13,086 bases of DNA from Bacillota bacterium (GCA_016284485.1 JAEEOX010000094.1:1-13086), one strand, 5' to 3'. Counted from the first letter of the stretch, positions 1 through 7,556 are shown. The notes: a model not told the origin generated them from the letters alone. Numbers and translations are program-made.

Positions 1-561
1 TCGGAGCTTGATCCGGAAGAGATCACCAAAGCCGTGGTTGAGACCGTGGCGGAAAACACTTCCGACGGAGTCACCGCGCCCATGATCTACATGATGATCA
101 TGGGGGCGCCCCTGGGGATGCTCTACAAGGCCATAAACACCATGGATTCCATGCTTGGCTACAAGAACGACAGATACTTGTATTTCGGCCGGATCCCTGC
201 AAAGATCGACGATGCGGCAAACTTCATTCCTGCACGCATCACAGGTCTTCTCATGTGCCTCACGGCTCCTCTGATCGGCTTGGACGGCAGGAACGCCTAC
301 AGGATATATAAAAGGGACAGACTCAAGCATCTGAGCCCCAACAGCGGCCATCTGGAGGCCGCCACCGCAGGGGCGCTTCACATAATGCTGGGAGGAGACG
401 CCTGCTACTTCGGGAAACTGGTTGAGAAGGCTTCTCTCGGGGACCCTGACAGGGAAGTGAGGATCTCCGACATACCCGGGTCCGTCCGCATGATGTATGC
501 TTCCTCCGTCGCCATGCTGGTGATACTGGAAGCCATAAGAATAATTTTGGTGCTGATATGA
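1..561 (+). CDS. cbiB: CbiB, adenosylcobinamide-phosphate synthase (5'-truncated)
   Basis: Integral membrane enzyme that joins (R)-1-amino-2-propanol phosphate to adenosylcobyric acid, giving adenosylcobinamide phosphate. The frame is open from base 1, so 186 C-terminal residues are visible. The family is usually about 310-320 residues, so roughly 130 N-terminal residues lie outside the window. Family motifs visible in order are ETVAENTSDGV, KAINTMDSMLGYKN, the KIDDAANFIPARI segment, and SPNSGHLEAATAGALHIMLGG followed by YFG. A hydrophobic segment sits at the extreme C-terminus. The stop overlaps the next start as ATGA, which implies translational coupling to cobD. That gene supplies the aminopropanol phosphate this enzyme consumes. 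The motifs make the assignment secure. Confidence 0.95.
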   Translation, partial: SELDPEEITKAVVETVAENTSDGVTAPMIYMMIMGAPLGMLYKAINTMDSMLGYKNDRYLYFGRIPAKIDDAANFIPARITGLLMCLTAPLIGLDGRNAYRIYKRDRLKHLSPNSGHLEAATAGALHIMLGGDACYFGKLVEKASLGDPDREVRISDIPGSVRMMYASSVAMLVILEAIRIILVLI

Positions 562-1625
562 GAGAATACGGTCACGGCGGTGACATTTACGGACAAACGA
601 ATATTCTGGACTTTTCCGCAAGCCTCAATCCTGTGGGAATGCCCTATGAGATAGTTGATGCAGTGAGGCGCTCCGCTCTGGAGAGCTCTCCTTACCCGGA
701 TCCTCAGCTGAGAAGGCTGAGGGAGGTGGCATCTGACCGTCTGGGTGTTCCGGCGGAGTCTCTGGTCTTCGGAAACGGTGCGTCGGACCTGATCTACAGG
801 ATATGCCTGGCTCTCAGACCTGAGAAGGCCCTCATAGAGGAGCCGGCTTTTTCGGAGTATCAGAAGGGCCTTGAACTGGCGGGCTGTGAGATCTTCCATC
901 ACGCTCAGACCCGTGAGAATGGGTTCAGGACCGATGCGGACGGCCTGATGAAGGCGATCGCTGAGGTGAGACCTGACATGATCTTCATGGGCTGTCCCTC
1001 CAATCCCGCAGGGACAGTGGTGGACAGGATCGACCTTATCAGGATCTGCGACTGCGCAAAAAACACAGGTGCCACTGTGGTGATCGACCGTTCCTTCATC
1101 CATTTTGTGGAGGGGGAGGATGAATCCTTCTTCAGAGAAGAGACCCTGGAAAGGGATAACGTGATCCTTCTGGATTCCATGACCAAGATCTTCGCCATGG
1201 CGGGACTGAGGCTGGGATTCATGATCACCGGCAATGCCGGGATCTGTGAAGCAGTTGAGAATTCGCTGCAGCCGTGGCCGGTGTCCAGACCTGCGGAGGA
1301 GGCGGGGATCGCAGCCTTTGGCGTGGGGCCGGAGTTTTTTGCGAAGACCAAGAGGTACGTGACGAAGGAAAGAGCATATCTCCTGGAAGGACTGGGATCT
1401 CTGGGAATGGAGACATTTGATTCCAGGGCAAACTATGTGTTCTTCAGAAGCCCTGCGGACCTTGAAGGACTGAAGGACAGAGGAATACTTCTGAGATACT
1501 GCGGCAACTACCGGTCTCTGGACGGCAGCTATTACAGGGCTGCGGTCAGGACCCATGAAGAGAACGAGGCGCTTCTGGAGGCGCTCAGAGATGTTTTGAG
1601 GGAAAAGGAGGAGTCAGATGGCTGA
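558..1625 (+). CDS. cobD: CobD, L-threonine-O-3-phosphate decarboxylase (PLP, aminotransferase fold)
   Basis: A 355-residue PLP enzyme of aminotransferase class I/II. CobD decarboxylates threonine phosphate to aminopropanol phosphate, the substrate of CbiB encoded just upstream. The N-terminal HGGDIYG and the DFSASLNPVG segment are typical of CobD and help separate it from the related histidinol-phosphate aminotransferase HisC. Also visible are FGNGASDLI, CPSNPAGTVV, the PLP-binding Asp177 and the Schiff-base Lys210 in SMTKIFAMAGLRLG. The motif around Asp177 reads DRSFIHF where relatives usually have DE-[SAC]-F-x-D-F. The start overlaps the cbiB stop by 4 bases, and the 3' end overlaps cobQ by 8. 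HisC activity cannot be excluded from sequence alone, but the operon argues for CobD. Confidence 0.9.
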   Translation: MREYGHGGDIYGQTNILDFSASLNPVGMPYEIVDAVRRSALESSPYPDPQLRRLREVASDRLGVPAESLVFGNGASDLIYRICLALRPEKALIEEPAFSEYQKGLELAGCEIFHHAQTRENGFRTDADGLMKAIAEVRPDMIFMGCPSNPAGTVVDRIDLIRICDCAKNTGATVVIDRSFIHFVEGEDESFFREETLERDNVILLDSMTKIFAMAGLRLGFMITGNAGICEAVENSLQPWPVSRPAEEAGIAAFGVGPEFFAKTKRYVTKERAYLLEGLGSLGMETFDSRANYVFFRSPADLEGLKDRGILLRYCGNYRSLDGSYYRAAVRTHEENEALLEALRDVLREKEESDG

Positions 1626-3105
1626 CAATAAGGAAAAGAAACCCAAGATGGCCAGATCCCTGATGATCCAGGGTACTTGCTCCAATGCGGGAAAGAGCCT
1701 GCTTACCGCCGGACTCCTCAGGATATTCACCCAGGACGGATACAACTGTGCTCCCTTCAAATCACAGAACATGGCGCTGAATTCATACATAACCCCGGAC
1801 GGCTACGAGATGGGCCGGGCTCAGGTCATGCAGGCGGAAGCCTGCCATAAGGCGCCGGACGTCAGGATGAACCCCATCCTGCTCAAACCCACGGGAGACA
1901 TGGGCTCTCAGGTCATCGTCAATGGCGAGGTCACGGGCAATCAGACTGCGGCTGAGTATTACAAGACCAAGCATGCCCTGAGAGAGCCCGTAATGGAAGC
2001 TTACAGGAGTCTTGCCGAGGAAAACGACATAATAGTCATCGAGGGCGCAGGAAGCCCCGCAGAGATCAATCTGGCTGAGGACGACATAGTCAACATGGGA
2101 ATGGCCGCCATGGCTGATGCCCCGGTGATAATCGCGGGCGACATTGACAGAGGCGGAGTCTTCGCCTCGCTGGCCGGTACCATGATGCTCCTCAAAGAGG
2201 AGGACAGGCCCAGGGTAAAGGGCGTGATCATCAACAAGTTCAGGGGCGACGTGGAGATCCTGAGGCCGGGCCTGGAGATGCTTGAGGACATCATCAAAGT
2301 GCCGGTCCTGGGGGTGGTCCCCTACATGAAGGTGGACGTCGACGACGAGGACAGCCTTTCTTCCAAGCTCAGAAGCGAAAAGGGCGTGGAACCCGTGGAT
2401 GTGGCCGTCATCAGGCTTCCCAGGATATCCAATTTCACGGACTTCGATCCTCTGGAGAGGGTTGAGGGAATAGGCGTCAGATACGTCAGTTCCGTCCGCG
2501 AACTGGGAGACCCGGACATGATCCTGGTGCCCGGCACCAAGAACACCATGGGCGACCTGGAGTGGATGAGAGAGAACGGCCTTGAGGCGGCGGTCAAAAA
2601 ATACGCTTCGAAGGGCAAGCCCGTGTTCGGCATCTGCGGAGGATATCAGATGCTGGGAAGGACCATAAGCGATCCGGACCATGTGGAGCACGGCGGAACC
2701 ATGAGGGGCATGGAGCTTCTTCCCATAGACACAGTGTTCGCGGGAGACAAGGTGAGAGCCGCAGAAGAGGGGACCCTGTCCGCGGTGGACGGCGCGTTCA
2801 GCGGACTTTCGGGACTTCCCTACAGGGGCTACGAGATACACATGGGAGTATCCGGAGCCGACGGGAACATCATAAACAGCGGAAATGTATACGGAACGTA
2901 CATCCACGGCATCTTCGACAGGGAAGAACCCGTGAAGGCAGTGGCTGAGGCGCTTTTCAGCATGAAGGGACTGGATCCCGCAGCCGTCAGTGCCAGGGAT
3001 GCCGATCAGTATAAGCAGGAGCAGTACGACATCCTGGCAGATGAGCTGAGAAAAGCTCTGGACATGGATAAGATATACGAGATAGTGGGTCTTAAGGGAG
3101 AATGA
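1618..3105 (+). CDS. cobQ: CobQ/CbiP, adenosylcobyric acid synthase (glutamine-hydrolysing)
   Basis: This 495-residue enzyme performs ATP- and glutamine-dependent amidation of side chains b, d, e and g of adenosylcobyrinic acid a,c-diamide. The N-terminal dethiobiotin-synthetase-like ATPase domain begins with the P-loop GTCSNAGKS (residues 19-27), followed by APFKSQNMALNS, the IEGAGSPAEINL segment and DIDRGGVFASL. The C-terminal class I glutamine amidotransferase domain shows the nucleophile Cys340 in GICGGYQMLG and His430 in YIHGIFD. The ATG at 1618 lies 7 bases after an AGGAG-type site and overlaps the cobD stop. A short charged leader (MADNKEKKPK) precedes the usual start of the family. 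Length and domain order are normal. CbiP is the same enzyme in the anaerobic-pathway nomenclature. Confidence 0.97.
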   Translation: MADNKEKKPKMARSLMIQGTCSNAGKSLLTAGLLRIFTQDGYNCAPFKSQNMALNSYITPDGYEMGRAQVMQAEACHKAPDVRMNPILLKPTGDMGSQVIVNGEVTGNQTAAEYYKTKHALREPVMEAYRSLAEENDIIVIEGAGSPAEINLAEDDIVNMGMAAMADAPVIIAGDIDRGGVFASLAGTMMLLKEEDRPRVKGVIINKFRGDVEILRPGLEMLEDIIKVPVLGVVPYMKVDVDDEDSLSSKLRSEKGVEPVDVAVIRLPRISNFTDFDPLERVEGIGVRYVSSVRELGDPDMILVPGTKNTMGDLEWMRENGLEAAVKKYASKGKPVFGICGGYQMLGRTISDPDHVEHGGTMRGMELLPIDTVFAGDKVRAAEEGTLSAVDGAFSGLSGLPYRGYEIHMGVSGADGNIINSGNVYGTYIHGIFDREEPVKAVAEALFSMKGLDPAAVSARDADQYKQEQYDILADELRKALDMDKIYEIVGLKGE

Positions 3106-3107
3106 GA

Positions 3108-3746
3108 ATGGCATTCAAAGAAGTGAAACCGGCAGACATCGAAAAGAAGAGCTTCGAGATCATCACAGAGGAGCTACGGGAAATGGGCAAGACAGTGGAT
3201 CCCAGGTATGAGCACATCGTCAAGAGGTGCATCCATACATCTGCGGACTTCGAATATGCCGATTCACTGTATTTCTCTGAGGGCGTGGACAGCAAAATAT
3301 CCGAAGCCATAAGGCAGGGCGCCTGCATAGTGACGGATACCGCCATGGCCAGATCCGGAATAAACAAGAAGACCATAGAGTACTTCGGGGGTCAGGTCCT
3401 CTGTTTCATAGCAGATCCGACAGTTGCCGAGGAGGCAAAAGAGAGAGGTCTCACCAGGTCATACGTGAGCATGGAGCGTGCTTCAAAACTTGACAGACCA
3501 GTTATAGTTGCGGTGGGCAATGCGCCTACAGCGCTTGCCTCCATCTGCAGACTGCATGAAGAGGGAAAGTTTGATCCGGTGGCAGTCATAGGCGTACCGG
3601 TGGGCTTCGTCAATGTGGTGGAAGCCAAGGAGATGCTGATGGAGACCGACATTCCATGCATCGTGGCCAGAGGCAGAAAGGGCGGCTCCAACATAGCCGC
3701 ATGCATAATAAACGCCATTCAGTACAGGATCAGAAGAGAGGCATAG
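3108..3746 (+). CDS. cbiC: CbiC, cobalt-precorrin-8 methylmutase
   Basis: CbiC moves the C-11 methyl group to C-12 of the corrin ring, converting cobalt-precorrin-8 to cobyrinic acid. The 212-residue product has the expected length. The family signature CIHTSADFEY contains the catalytic His (residue 43 from this start). Conserved stretches VTDTAMARSGI, VGNAPTAL, IGVPVGFVNVVEAKE and the RGRKGGSNIAA segment follow. Two ATGs are possible. The one at 3102 overlaps the cobQ stop as ATGA but is only 1 base from GGGAG (3096-3100). The one at 3108 is 7 bases from it and is preferred, leaving a 2-base gap after cobQ. Either start gives the same functional protein. Confidence 0.95.
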   Translation: MAFKEVKPADIEKKSFEIITEELREMGKTVDPRYEHIVKRCIHTSADFEYADSLYFSEGVDSKISEAIRQGACIVTDTAMARSGINKKTIEYFGGQVLCFIADPTVAEEAKERGLTRSYVSMERASKLDRPVIVAVGNAPTALASICRLHEEGKFDPVAVIGVPVGFVNVVEAKEMLMETDIPCIVARGRKGGSNIAACIINAIQYRIRREA

Positions 3747-3748
3747 AG

Positions 3749-4255
3749 ATGAAAAGAATTCTTATACTGGCAGCAGTTCTGCTGATGATCACAGGAACGA
3801 TTTTTAGCGGAGACCTTCAGGTATTCGCAGACGATGAATACGCAGACGGTACCTATCCCGTGGAGTTCACCTTTGAGGGAGGCACCGGAAAAGGCGGCGT
3901 GGAGGCCGTGGAAGCCGAACTTGCGGGCGGTGAGGTGAAGACGCTGGTGATCACTATGACCAGTCCCAACTACGATTACTGCATCTATTACGGTGAGCAG
4001 TACATCAATTCCTCTAAGGAGGGAAACTCTGTCTTCACCGTGCCCTACGTTGAGGAAAGCTTCCTTCTCACAGCGGATACAGTGGCCATGAGCCAGCCAC
4101 ATGAGATTGACTATACTGTGACCCTCAACATGGACAGTCTGTGGAAGGCAGCTGAAAAAGGCGGCGTTTCTCTGCCCCTCATAGCGGGGATCGCCATAGT
4201 GGTGGTCGTGATAGTGTTTTTTGCGGTAAGAGCCTTCCGCAAAAGGGCACGCTGA
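3749..4255 (+). CDS. Secreted, C-terminally membrane-anchored NEAT-like domain protein of unknown ligand
   Basis: A 168-residue protein with three parts. A Sec signal peptide covers residues 1-27 (hydrophobic core, likely cleavage after VFA). An extracellular beta-rich domain covers about 31-130. A single membrane helix at about 143-162 ends in a basic RAFRKRAR tail, so the domain should be displayed outside the membrane. The domain opens with YADGTYPVEF, has a TSPNYDYCIYYGEQY stretch and ends with QPHEIDYTVTL. This resembles, from memory, NEAT-type and iron-transport-associated domains that bind haem or related ligands in Firmicutes. The match has not been tested by search. The gene lies 2 bases after cbiC and 9 before cbiL, so it is cotranscribed with B12 biosynthesis. 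A role with cobalt, a corrinoid or another tetrapyrrole is inference from that context. Confidence 0.8.
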   Translation: MKRILILAAVLLMITGTIFSGDLQVFADDEYADGTYPVEFTFEGGTGKGGVEAVEAELAGGEVKTLVITMTSPNYDYCIYYGEQYINSSKEGNSVFTVPYVEESFLLTADTVAMSQPHEIDYTVTLNMDSLWKAAEKGGVSLPLIAGIAIVVVVIVFFAVRAFRKRAR

Positions 4256-4264
4256 GGGTGAGTC

Positions 4265-4969
4265 ATGGATAAGGAGATGAAAGGCATACTTTACGGCGTG
4301 GGAGTAGGCCCCGGGGATCCGGAGCTTCTGAGCCTCAAAGCGGTGCGGGTGATCAGGGAGAGCGGCGTCATCGCAGTTCCCGGAAAGACCCCCGCAGAGA
4401 CCTATGCCTATGAGATCGCTTTGAAAGCAGTACCGGAGATGGATTCCAAGATCCTGCTTCCTCTGGAATGGGCCATGACCAAGGATAAGGAGAAGCTCGA
4501 TGCAGTGTACCGCAGAGCGGCGGACGCCATCGAGGAGAAGCTGAGAGAAGGGCAGTCTGTGGCGTTTCTGACCATCGGGGACGTCTCCGTCTACTCCACA
4601 TTCATCTATGTGATGAAGCTGGTGAGGGAGGACGGATACAGGGTGGAAATGGTGCCCGGAATAACTTCTTTTTCCGCTGCGGCATCCCGCCTGGGGGTCA
4701 GCCTTACGGAGCATCAGGAGATGCTTCACGTGGTCCCCGTGAATTACGGAGATGTGGCCGATCTGCCCGGGACAATGGTGCTCATGAAGCCTGGCAGGGA
4801 TCTCAGGGAGATCAAAAGATCCGTGATCGCAGCCGGAAGGACAGCCGTGATGATCGAGAAGTGCGGTCTTCCGGAGGAAAAGGTGTACCGCTCTTTGGAA
4901 GAGATGCCCGATGAGGCTGAATATCTCTCCACAGTCATCCTGTTCGACCGCGATGATCCCGTCAGATAA
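4265..4969 (+). CDS. cbiL: CbiL, cobalt-precorrin-2 C20-methyltransferase
   Basis: SAM-dependent methyltransferase of the tetrapyrrole methylase family that methylates C-20 of cobalt-precorrin-2, an early step of corrin synthesis. The 234-residue length fits CbiL/CobI. The N-terminal YGVGVGPGDPELLSLKA motif is the family signature. The TIGDVSVYSTFIYVMKLV segment and the VPGITSFSAAASRLG region follow, and all are characteristic of the C20 enzyme rather than the C11 or C17 methylases. The ATG at 4265 follows a GAGGGTGAG site. CbiL is the last gene of the plus-strand cluster and is followed by a terminator. The use of CbiC/CbiL/CbiA and the absence here of the oxygen-dependent enzymes fits the anaerobic route, but the rest of the pathway lies outside the window. 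Confidence 0.93.
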   Translation: MDKEMKGILYGVGVGPGDPELLSLKAVRVIRESGVIAVPGKTPAETYAYEIALKAVPEMDSKILLPLEWAMTKDKEKLDAVYRRAADAIEEKLREGQSVAFLTIGDVSVYSTFIYVMKLVREDGYRVEMVPGITSFSAAASRLGVSLTEHQEMLHVVPVNYGDVADLPGTMVLMKPGRDLREIKRSVIAAGRTAVMIEKCGLPEEKVYRSLEEMPDEAEYLSTVILFDRDDPVR

Positions 4970-4989
4970 GGCACTTTCCTTTGTGTAAG

Positions 4990-5017
4990 AAAAAAGGCAC
5001 GATCCTTGGATCATGCC
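4990..5017 (-). terminator. Intrinsic terminator for cbiA (minus strand)
   Basis: Read on the minus strand, arm 5017-5008 pairs with arm 5005-4996 around a very short loop. All positions pair, with one U-G wobble, and six T (from the A run 4990-4995) follow. On the plus strand the same position is a C-A mismatch and there is no T run, so it acts for cbiA, whose stop is 45 bases upstream in the minus direction. Confidence 0.8.
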
Positions 5018-5039
5018 TCATATGAGATCGATACTGGAA

Positions 5040-5063
5040 GTCCGGCAGGCGCCGGGCTTTTTT
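5040..5063 (+). terminator. Intrinsic terminator for the cbiB-cbiL operon
   Basis: A 7-bp GC-rich stem (GTCCGGC 5040-5046 with GCCGGGC 5051-5057, one G-T wobble) with an AGGC loop is followed by TTTTTT at 5058-5063. It lies 70 bases after the cbiL stop. Its T run overlaps the last codon and stop of the convergent cbiA. Confidence 0.85.
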
Positions 5064-6420
5064 ATGTCCTGTGCTTGTATCCGAGACAGGCGCGGCAGAA
5101 GTTTTCCGCGGCGTCCGAAGAGGAGCAAAGGTGCATGTGAGGATAGCCTGCGTAGAGGGTATCTGTTCCGATGCACTCCTCCCAGGATGTGCCGGTGGGC
5201 TTGGTCAGGCTGAAGTCATGACCGGTCTCGGTGCTGTCCCAGTGATGGAATTCGTGTACAGGGATCTCCTGACCCTCTTTGAGGAGCAGGTTGTCCCTGA
5301 GGGCCTTCATCCTGGCGTAGCCGAATCTTACAAGCCTGCCGGTGTTCTCCGAGTCACCTTCCAGGATGCCGCAGACCTGACGGCCAGCGATGGTATTCTG
5401 AACGTACATGAAGCCGCCGCACTCGGCGATGGTGGGAAGCCCTCCTTGGACGGCTTCCCTGATGCCCGCGAGCATGGATGTATTGCCTGATAGCTCATCC
5501 AGGTGCAGTTCGGGATAGCCTCCGCCCAGGTACAGTCCGTGAACGTCACGTGGAAGGGCAGAGTCCCTCATGGGGCTGAACTCCACGATCTCTGCTCCAA
5601 GCTTCCTGAGAAGCTCCAGCCCGTCTTCATAGTAGAAGCAGAAAGCCTCGTCCCGGGCTACCGCGATCCTGACGGATTCAGGGAGGGGCTGGGGGCAGAT
5701 GCCATCATACTCGATCTCGCCGGCTTCGGACGCAAGTTCCAGAAGTCCCTCCATGTCTATGGTCTCCAGAGCCTTGCGGCCAAGCCTCAGGTCTTTTTCT
5801 TTTATGTCCTCGATCTCGTCGGCTGTGATGAGACCCAGATGTCTGCTTCCCACGGAGCAGTCCTTCATTATGGGAAGGTATCCCAGAGGCCGGATCTCTC
5901 CACCAAACTCGCTGAGGATCGATTCCATCAGGGGAGGGTAGGTCTTCTCGGTGGCACCATTCAGGATCACTCCGCGTACGGTGCTGTCCGGCCTGAAATT
6001 CAGGAAGCCCTTGATCAGGGCAGGTACGGACATGGCCATGCCCTTGACGTTCACCACAAGTACGGTGGGGCAGCCCAGTGTTTTGCTTAAGGCATAGCTG
6101 GACGCATCAGTGGAGGTCATGGACAGTCCGTCGTAATATCCCATGACGCCTTCTGTAACGGAGATGTCACCCTGACGGCTGTTCTGGGCATAAAGGTATT
6201 TAACCGTGTTCTCGCCCAGAAGAAACATATCCAGATTGGAAGAGGGGATGCCGGTGACCTTTCTGTGGAACATGGGGTCGATGTAGTCCGGACCGCACTT
6301 GAAGGATACCGGGCGGCGTCCCATCATCTTGAGAGCCTCCAGAACGGCGCAGACCACCGTGGTCTTCCCGGAATTGCTGGAGGGAGCCGATATCAAAATG
6401 CCCTTAGGTCTGTCTTTCAT
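5062..6420 (-). CDS. cbiA: CbiA, cobyrinic acid a,c-diamide synthase (glutamine-hydrolysing)
   Basis: CbiA amidates the a and c side chains of cobyrinic acid using glutamine and ATP. It works between CbiC and CobQ, both encoded on the opposite strand. The 452 residues include an N-terminal ATPase domain with P-loop SAPSSNSGKTT (11-21), FKCGPDYIDPMFH and VTEGVMGYYDG. The C-terminal amidotransferase domain has GLYLGGGYPELH, nucleophile Cys334 in IAECGGFMYV, and the histidine-containing HEFHHW and YPHMHL near the end. The frame stays open 22 codons further to a TTG at 6486, but family members begin close to the P-loop, so the ATG at 6420 is chosen. Its Shine-Dalgarno site is weak: AAAGGA at 6440-6435 is 14 bases away, suggesting modest translation. 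It is convergent with the main B12 operon and is its own transcription unit. Confidence 0.95.
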   Translation of the reverse strand: MKDRPKGILISAPSSNSGKTTVVCAVLEALKMMGRRPVSFKCGPDYIDPMFHRKVTGIPSSNLDMFLLGENTVKYLYAQNSRQGDISVTEGVMGYYDGLSMTSTDASSYALSKTLGCPTVLVVNVKGMAMSVPALIKGFLNFRPDSTVRGVILNGATEKTYPPLMESILSEFGGEIRPLGYLPIMKDCSVGSRHLGLITADEIEDIKEKDLRLGRKALETIDMEGLLELASEAGEIEYDGICPQPLPESVRIAVARDEAFCFYYEDGLELLRKLGAEIVEFSPMRDSALPRDVHGLYLGGGYPELHLDELSGNTSMLAGIREAVQGGLPTIAECGGFMYVQNTIAGRQVCGILEGDSENTGRLVRFGYARMKALRDNLLLKEGQEIPVHEFHHWDSTETGHDFSLTKPTGTSWEECIGTDTLYAGYPHMHLCSSSDAAENFCRACLGYKHRT

Positions 6421-6466
6421 TATTGAGGTATTGATCCTTTCCGCGGCTGCTGACTGCCGCAATTTG

Positions 6467-6496
6467 ATTTTATCAAACAACCGCAAAAGACCGCAA
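6467..6496 (-). promoter_or_regulatory. Candidate cbiA promoter with palindrome over the -10
   Basis: On the minus strand TTGCGG (6496-6491) and TAAAAT (6472-6467) are separated by 18 bases, and TGA before TAAAAT gives an extended -10. The 15-bp palindrome TTTGATTTTATCAAA (6463-6477) covers the -10. CCGCAA recurs at 6457, 6481 and 6491, with TCGCAA at 6512. This layout is what an operator would look like. No regulator can be named. Confidence 0.45.
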
Positions 6497-6537
6497 CATT
6501 GTTTTTAAAAATCGCAACAACAAGGTGGAAATAATCG

Positions 6538-6566
6538 TTTTCATTGATAAAAAAATATGATAGAAT
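6538..6566 (+). promoter_or_regulatory. Candidate promoter of the lipoprotein gene
   Basis: TTTTCA at 6538-6543 (4 of 6 to consensus) and TAGAAT at 6561-6566 (5 of 6) are 17 bases apart in an AT-rich stretch. AAGGAG at 6598-6603, 8 bases before the ATG at 6612, is the ribosome binding site. Confidence 0.5.
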
Positions 6567-6611
6567 AACGAAGGTTTTTTGAAACTGATGACTTAGTAAG
6601 GAGATATATTG

Positions 6612-7484
6612 ATGAAAAAGACTCTTATGAGATTTTTTGTGATCGCACTCACATTGGTGATGGTGTTCGCTCTTGCAGGATGCGGCGGATCCGGCAACTC
6701 CGTTGATTCCGGCAATTCCGGCAATTCTGCCGATGCCAACGAGAAGCTGGTGGCTCTCAGCGAAGCGTTTCTGGACCTGGACACAGTCAAGGGCTTCCTT
6801 GAATACGACGGATACGTGGCTGAAGCCAACGTTGAAGGAGACACACTTAAGGTCGCAATGGGACTGAGCGACAGCGTAATTGAGACATCTTTCACCCTGG
6901 ACGGAGACATCCTGACCATAGACGGCGGAATGACCGCGGACCAGATCTATACAGCCATCTGCATGGCTACGGCAAAAGCCGTCATGGACGGAACAGATGA
7001 GACCACTGCCACGGCAGCCCTCACACACAGCTCCGCACTGGACATGACTCTGGAAGACAACGGCATCGTTCTGGACGTTGACGGAGAAGTGTTCCAGATG
7101 GATCTTTCCAAACCCGTAACTCTCATGGACATGTCTGACGTCTACATCACTCTGGAAGATCTCGGAGAAAGGGATGAGGACTTCACATCCTACATGGGAC
7201 ACGTAGGCCTCGTAGGATACTACATGAACATAAGCGATACCAGTGATACTATCATCTGCGTTGCAGAGCCCGGTGAGCTTACAGAGAGATCATACAAGTC
7301 ACTGATCACTCTGGTCGAGTTCGTATACGGCAAGGATGCTGCAGACGAATTCGCAGCCAACTATCCTGTGATCGGAGAGGCCAGCTTCGACAACTACACT
7401 GTGACCCTGAACCCGGATAGTGAGCAGGCAGCAGTTTTCGATGAAGGCTATGAAGTCCTTCAGCTGGTGGTAGCTGCTGAGTAA
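6612..7484 (+). CDS. Lipoprotein of unknown function
   Basis: A 290-residue protein with a type II signal peptide: basic MKKTLMR, a hydrophobic core and the lipobox LAGC with Cys24 as lipidation site. A short Gly/Asn/Ser linker with repeated SGNS units follows (about residues 27-41), then an acidic globular domain of about 245 residues. It should be tethered to the outer face of the membrane. The mature part has many short alternating polar and hydrophobic strands (e.g. DGDILTIDGG, DNGIVLDVDG), suggesting beta structure. I recognise no catalytic motif or named family. A TTG one codon upstream is in frame, but the ATG at 6612 has the better spacing from AAGGAG. The gene is monocistronic, divergent from cbiA, and closed by a strong terminator. 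A B12-related role is not supported beyond position. Confidence 0.85.
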   Translation: MKKTLMRFFVIALTLVMVFALAGCGGSGNSVDSGNSGNSADANEKLVALSEAFLDLDTVKGFLEYDGYVAEANVEGDTLKVAMGLSDSVIETSFTLDGDILTIDGGMTADQIYTAICMATAKAVMDGTDETTATAALTHSSALDMTLEDNGIVLDVDGEVFQMDLSKPVTLMDMSDVYITLEDLGERDEDFTSYMGHVGLVGYYMNISDTSDTIICVAEPGELTERSYKSLITLVEFVYGKDAADEFAANYPVIGEASFDNYTVTLNPDSEQAAVFDEGYEVLQLVVAAE

Positions 7485-7515
7485 GCATTACTTCGCAAAA
7501 GATCATAATCAAGTA

Positions 7516-7548
7516 AAAAGACCGGTGCATGTGCACCGGCCTTTTTTT
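7516..7548. terminator. Bidirectional intrinsic terminator
   Basis: CCGGTGCA (7522-7529) pairs perfectly with TGCACCGG (7532-7539). A T run follows on the plus strand (7542-7548), and an A run (7516-7519) precedes it and serves as the T run on the minus strand. It lies between the convergent lipoprotein and M20 genes and can end both transcripts. Confidence 0.9.
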
Positions 7549-7556
7549 ATCAGGTG

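Noticed and set aside
405..1556. A 383-codon open frame antisense to cobD
   Set aside because: The plus-strand CobD is certain, and the antisense product has low-complexity, His/Ser/Arg-rich composition and no family pattern.
3102..3107. Upstream ATG for cbiC overlapping the cobQ stop
   Set aside because: Only 1 base separates it from GGGAG, while the ATG at 3108 is 7 bases away, the normal spacing.
1783..3114. A 443-codon open frame antisense to cobQ
   Set aside because: It lies fully opposite a gene with all catalytic motifs, has no recognisable domain and is rich in His, Leu and Val in a way typical of the reverse complement of GC-biased codons.
3719..5014. A 431-codon open frame antisense to the NEAT-like gene and cbiL
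   Set aside because: It spans two well-supported plus-strand genes plus the terminator region and resembles no protein.
5017..5026. Ten-base palindrome CTCATATGAG between the two terminators
   Set aside because: It is short, in a gene-free convergent gap with no promoter nearby, and is expected by chance at this scale.
6421..6486. N-terminal 22-codon extension of cbiA from a TTG
   Set aside because: The extension covers the likely promoter and palindrome, has no ribosome binding site, and the family starts next to the P-loop.
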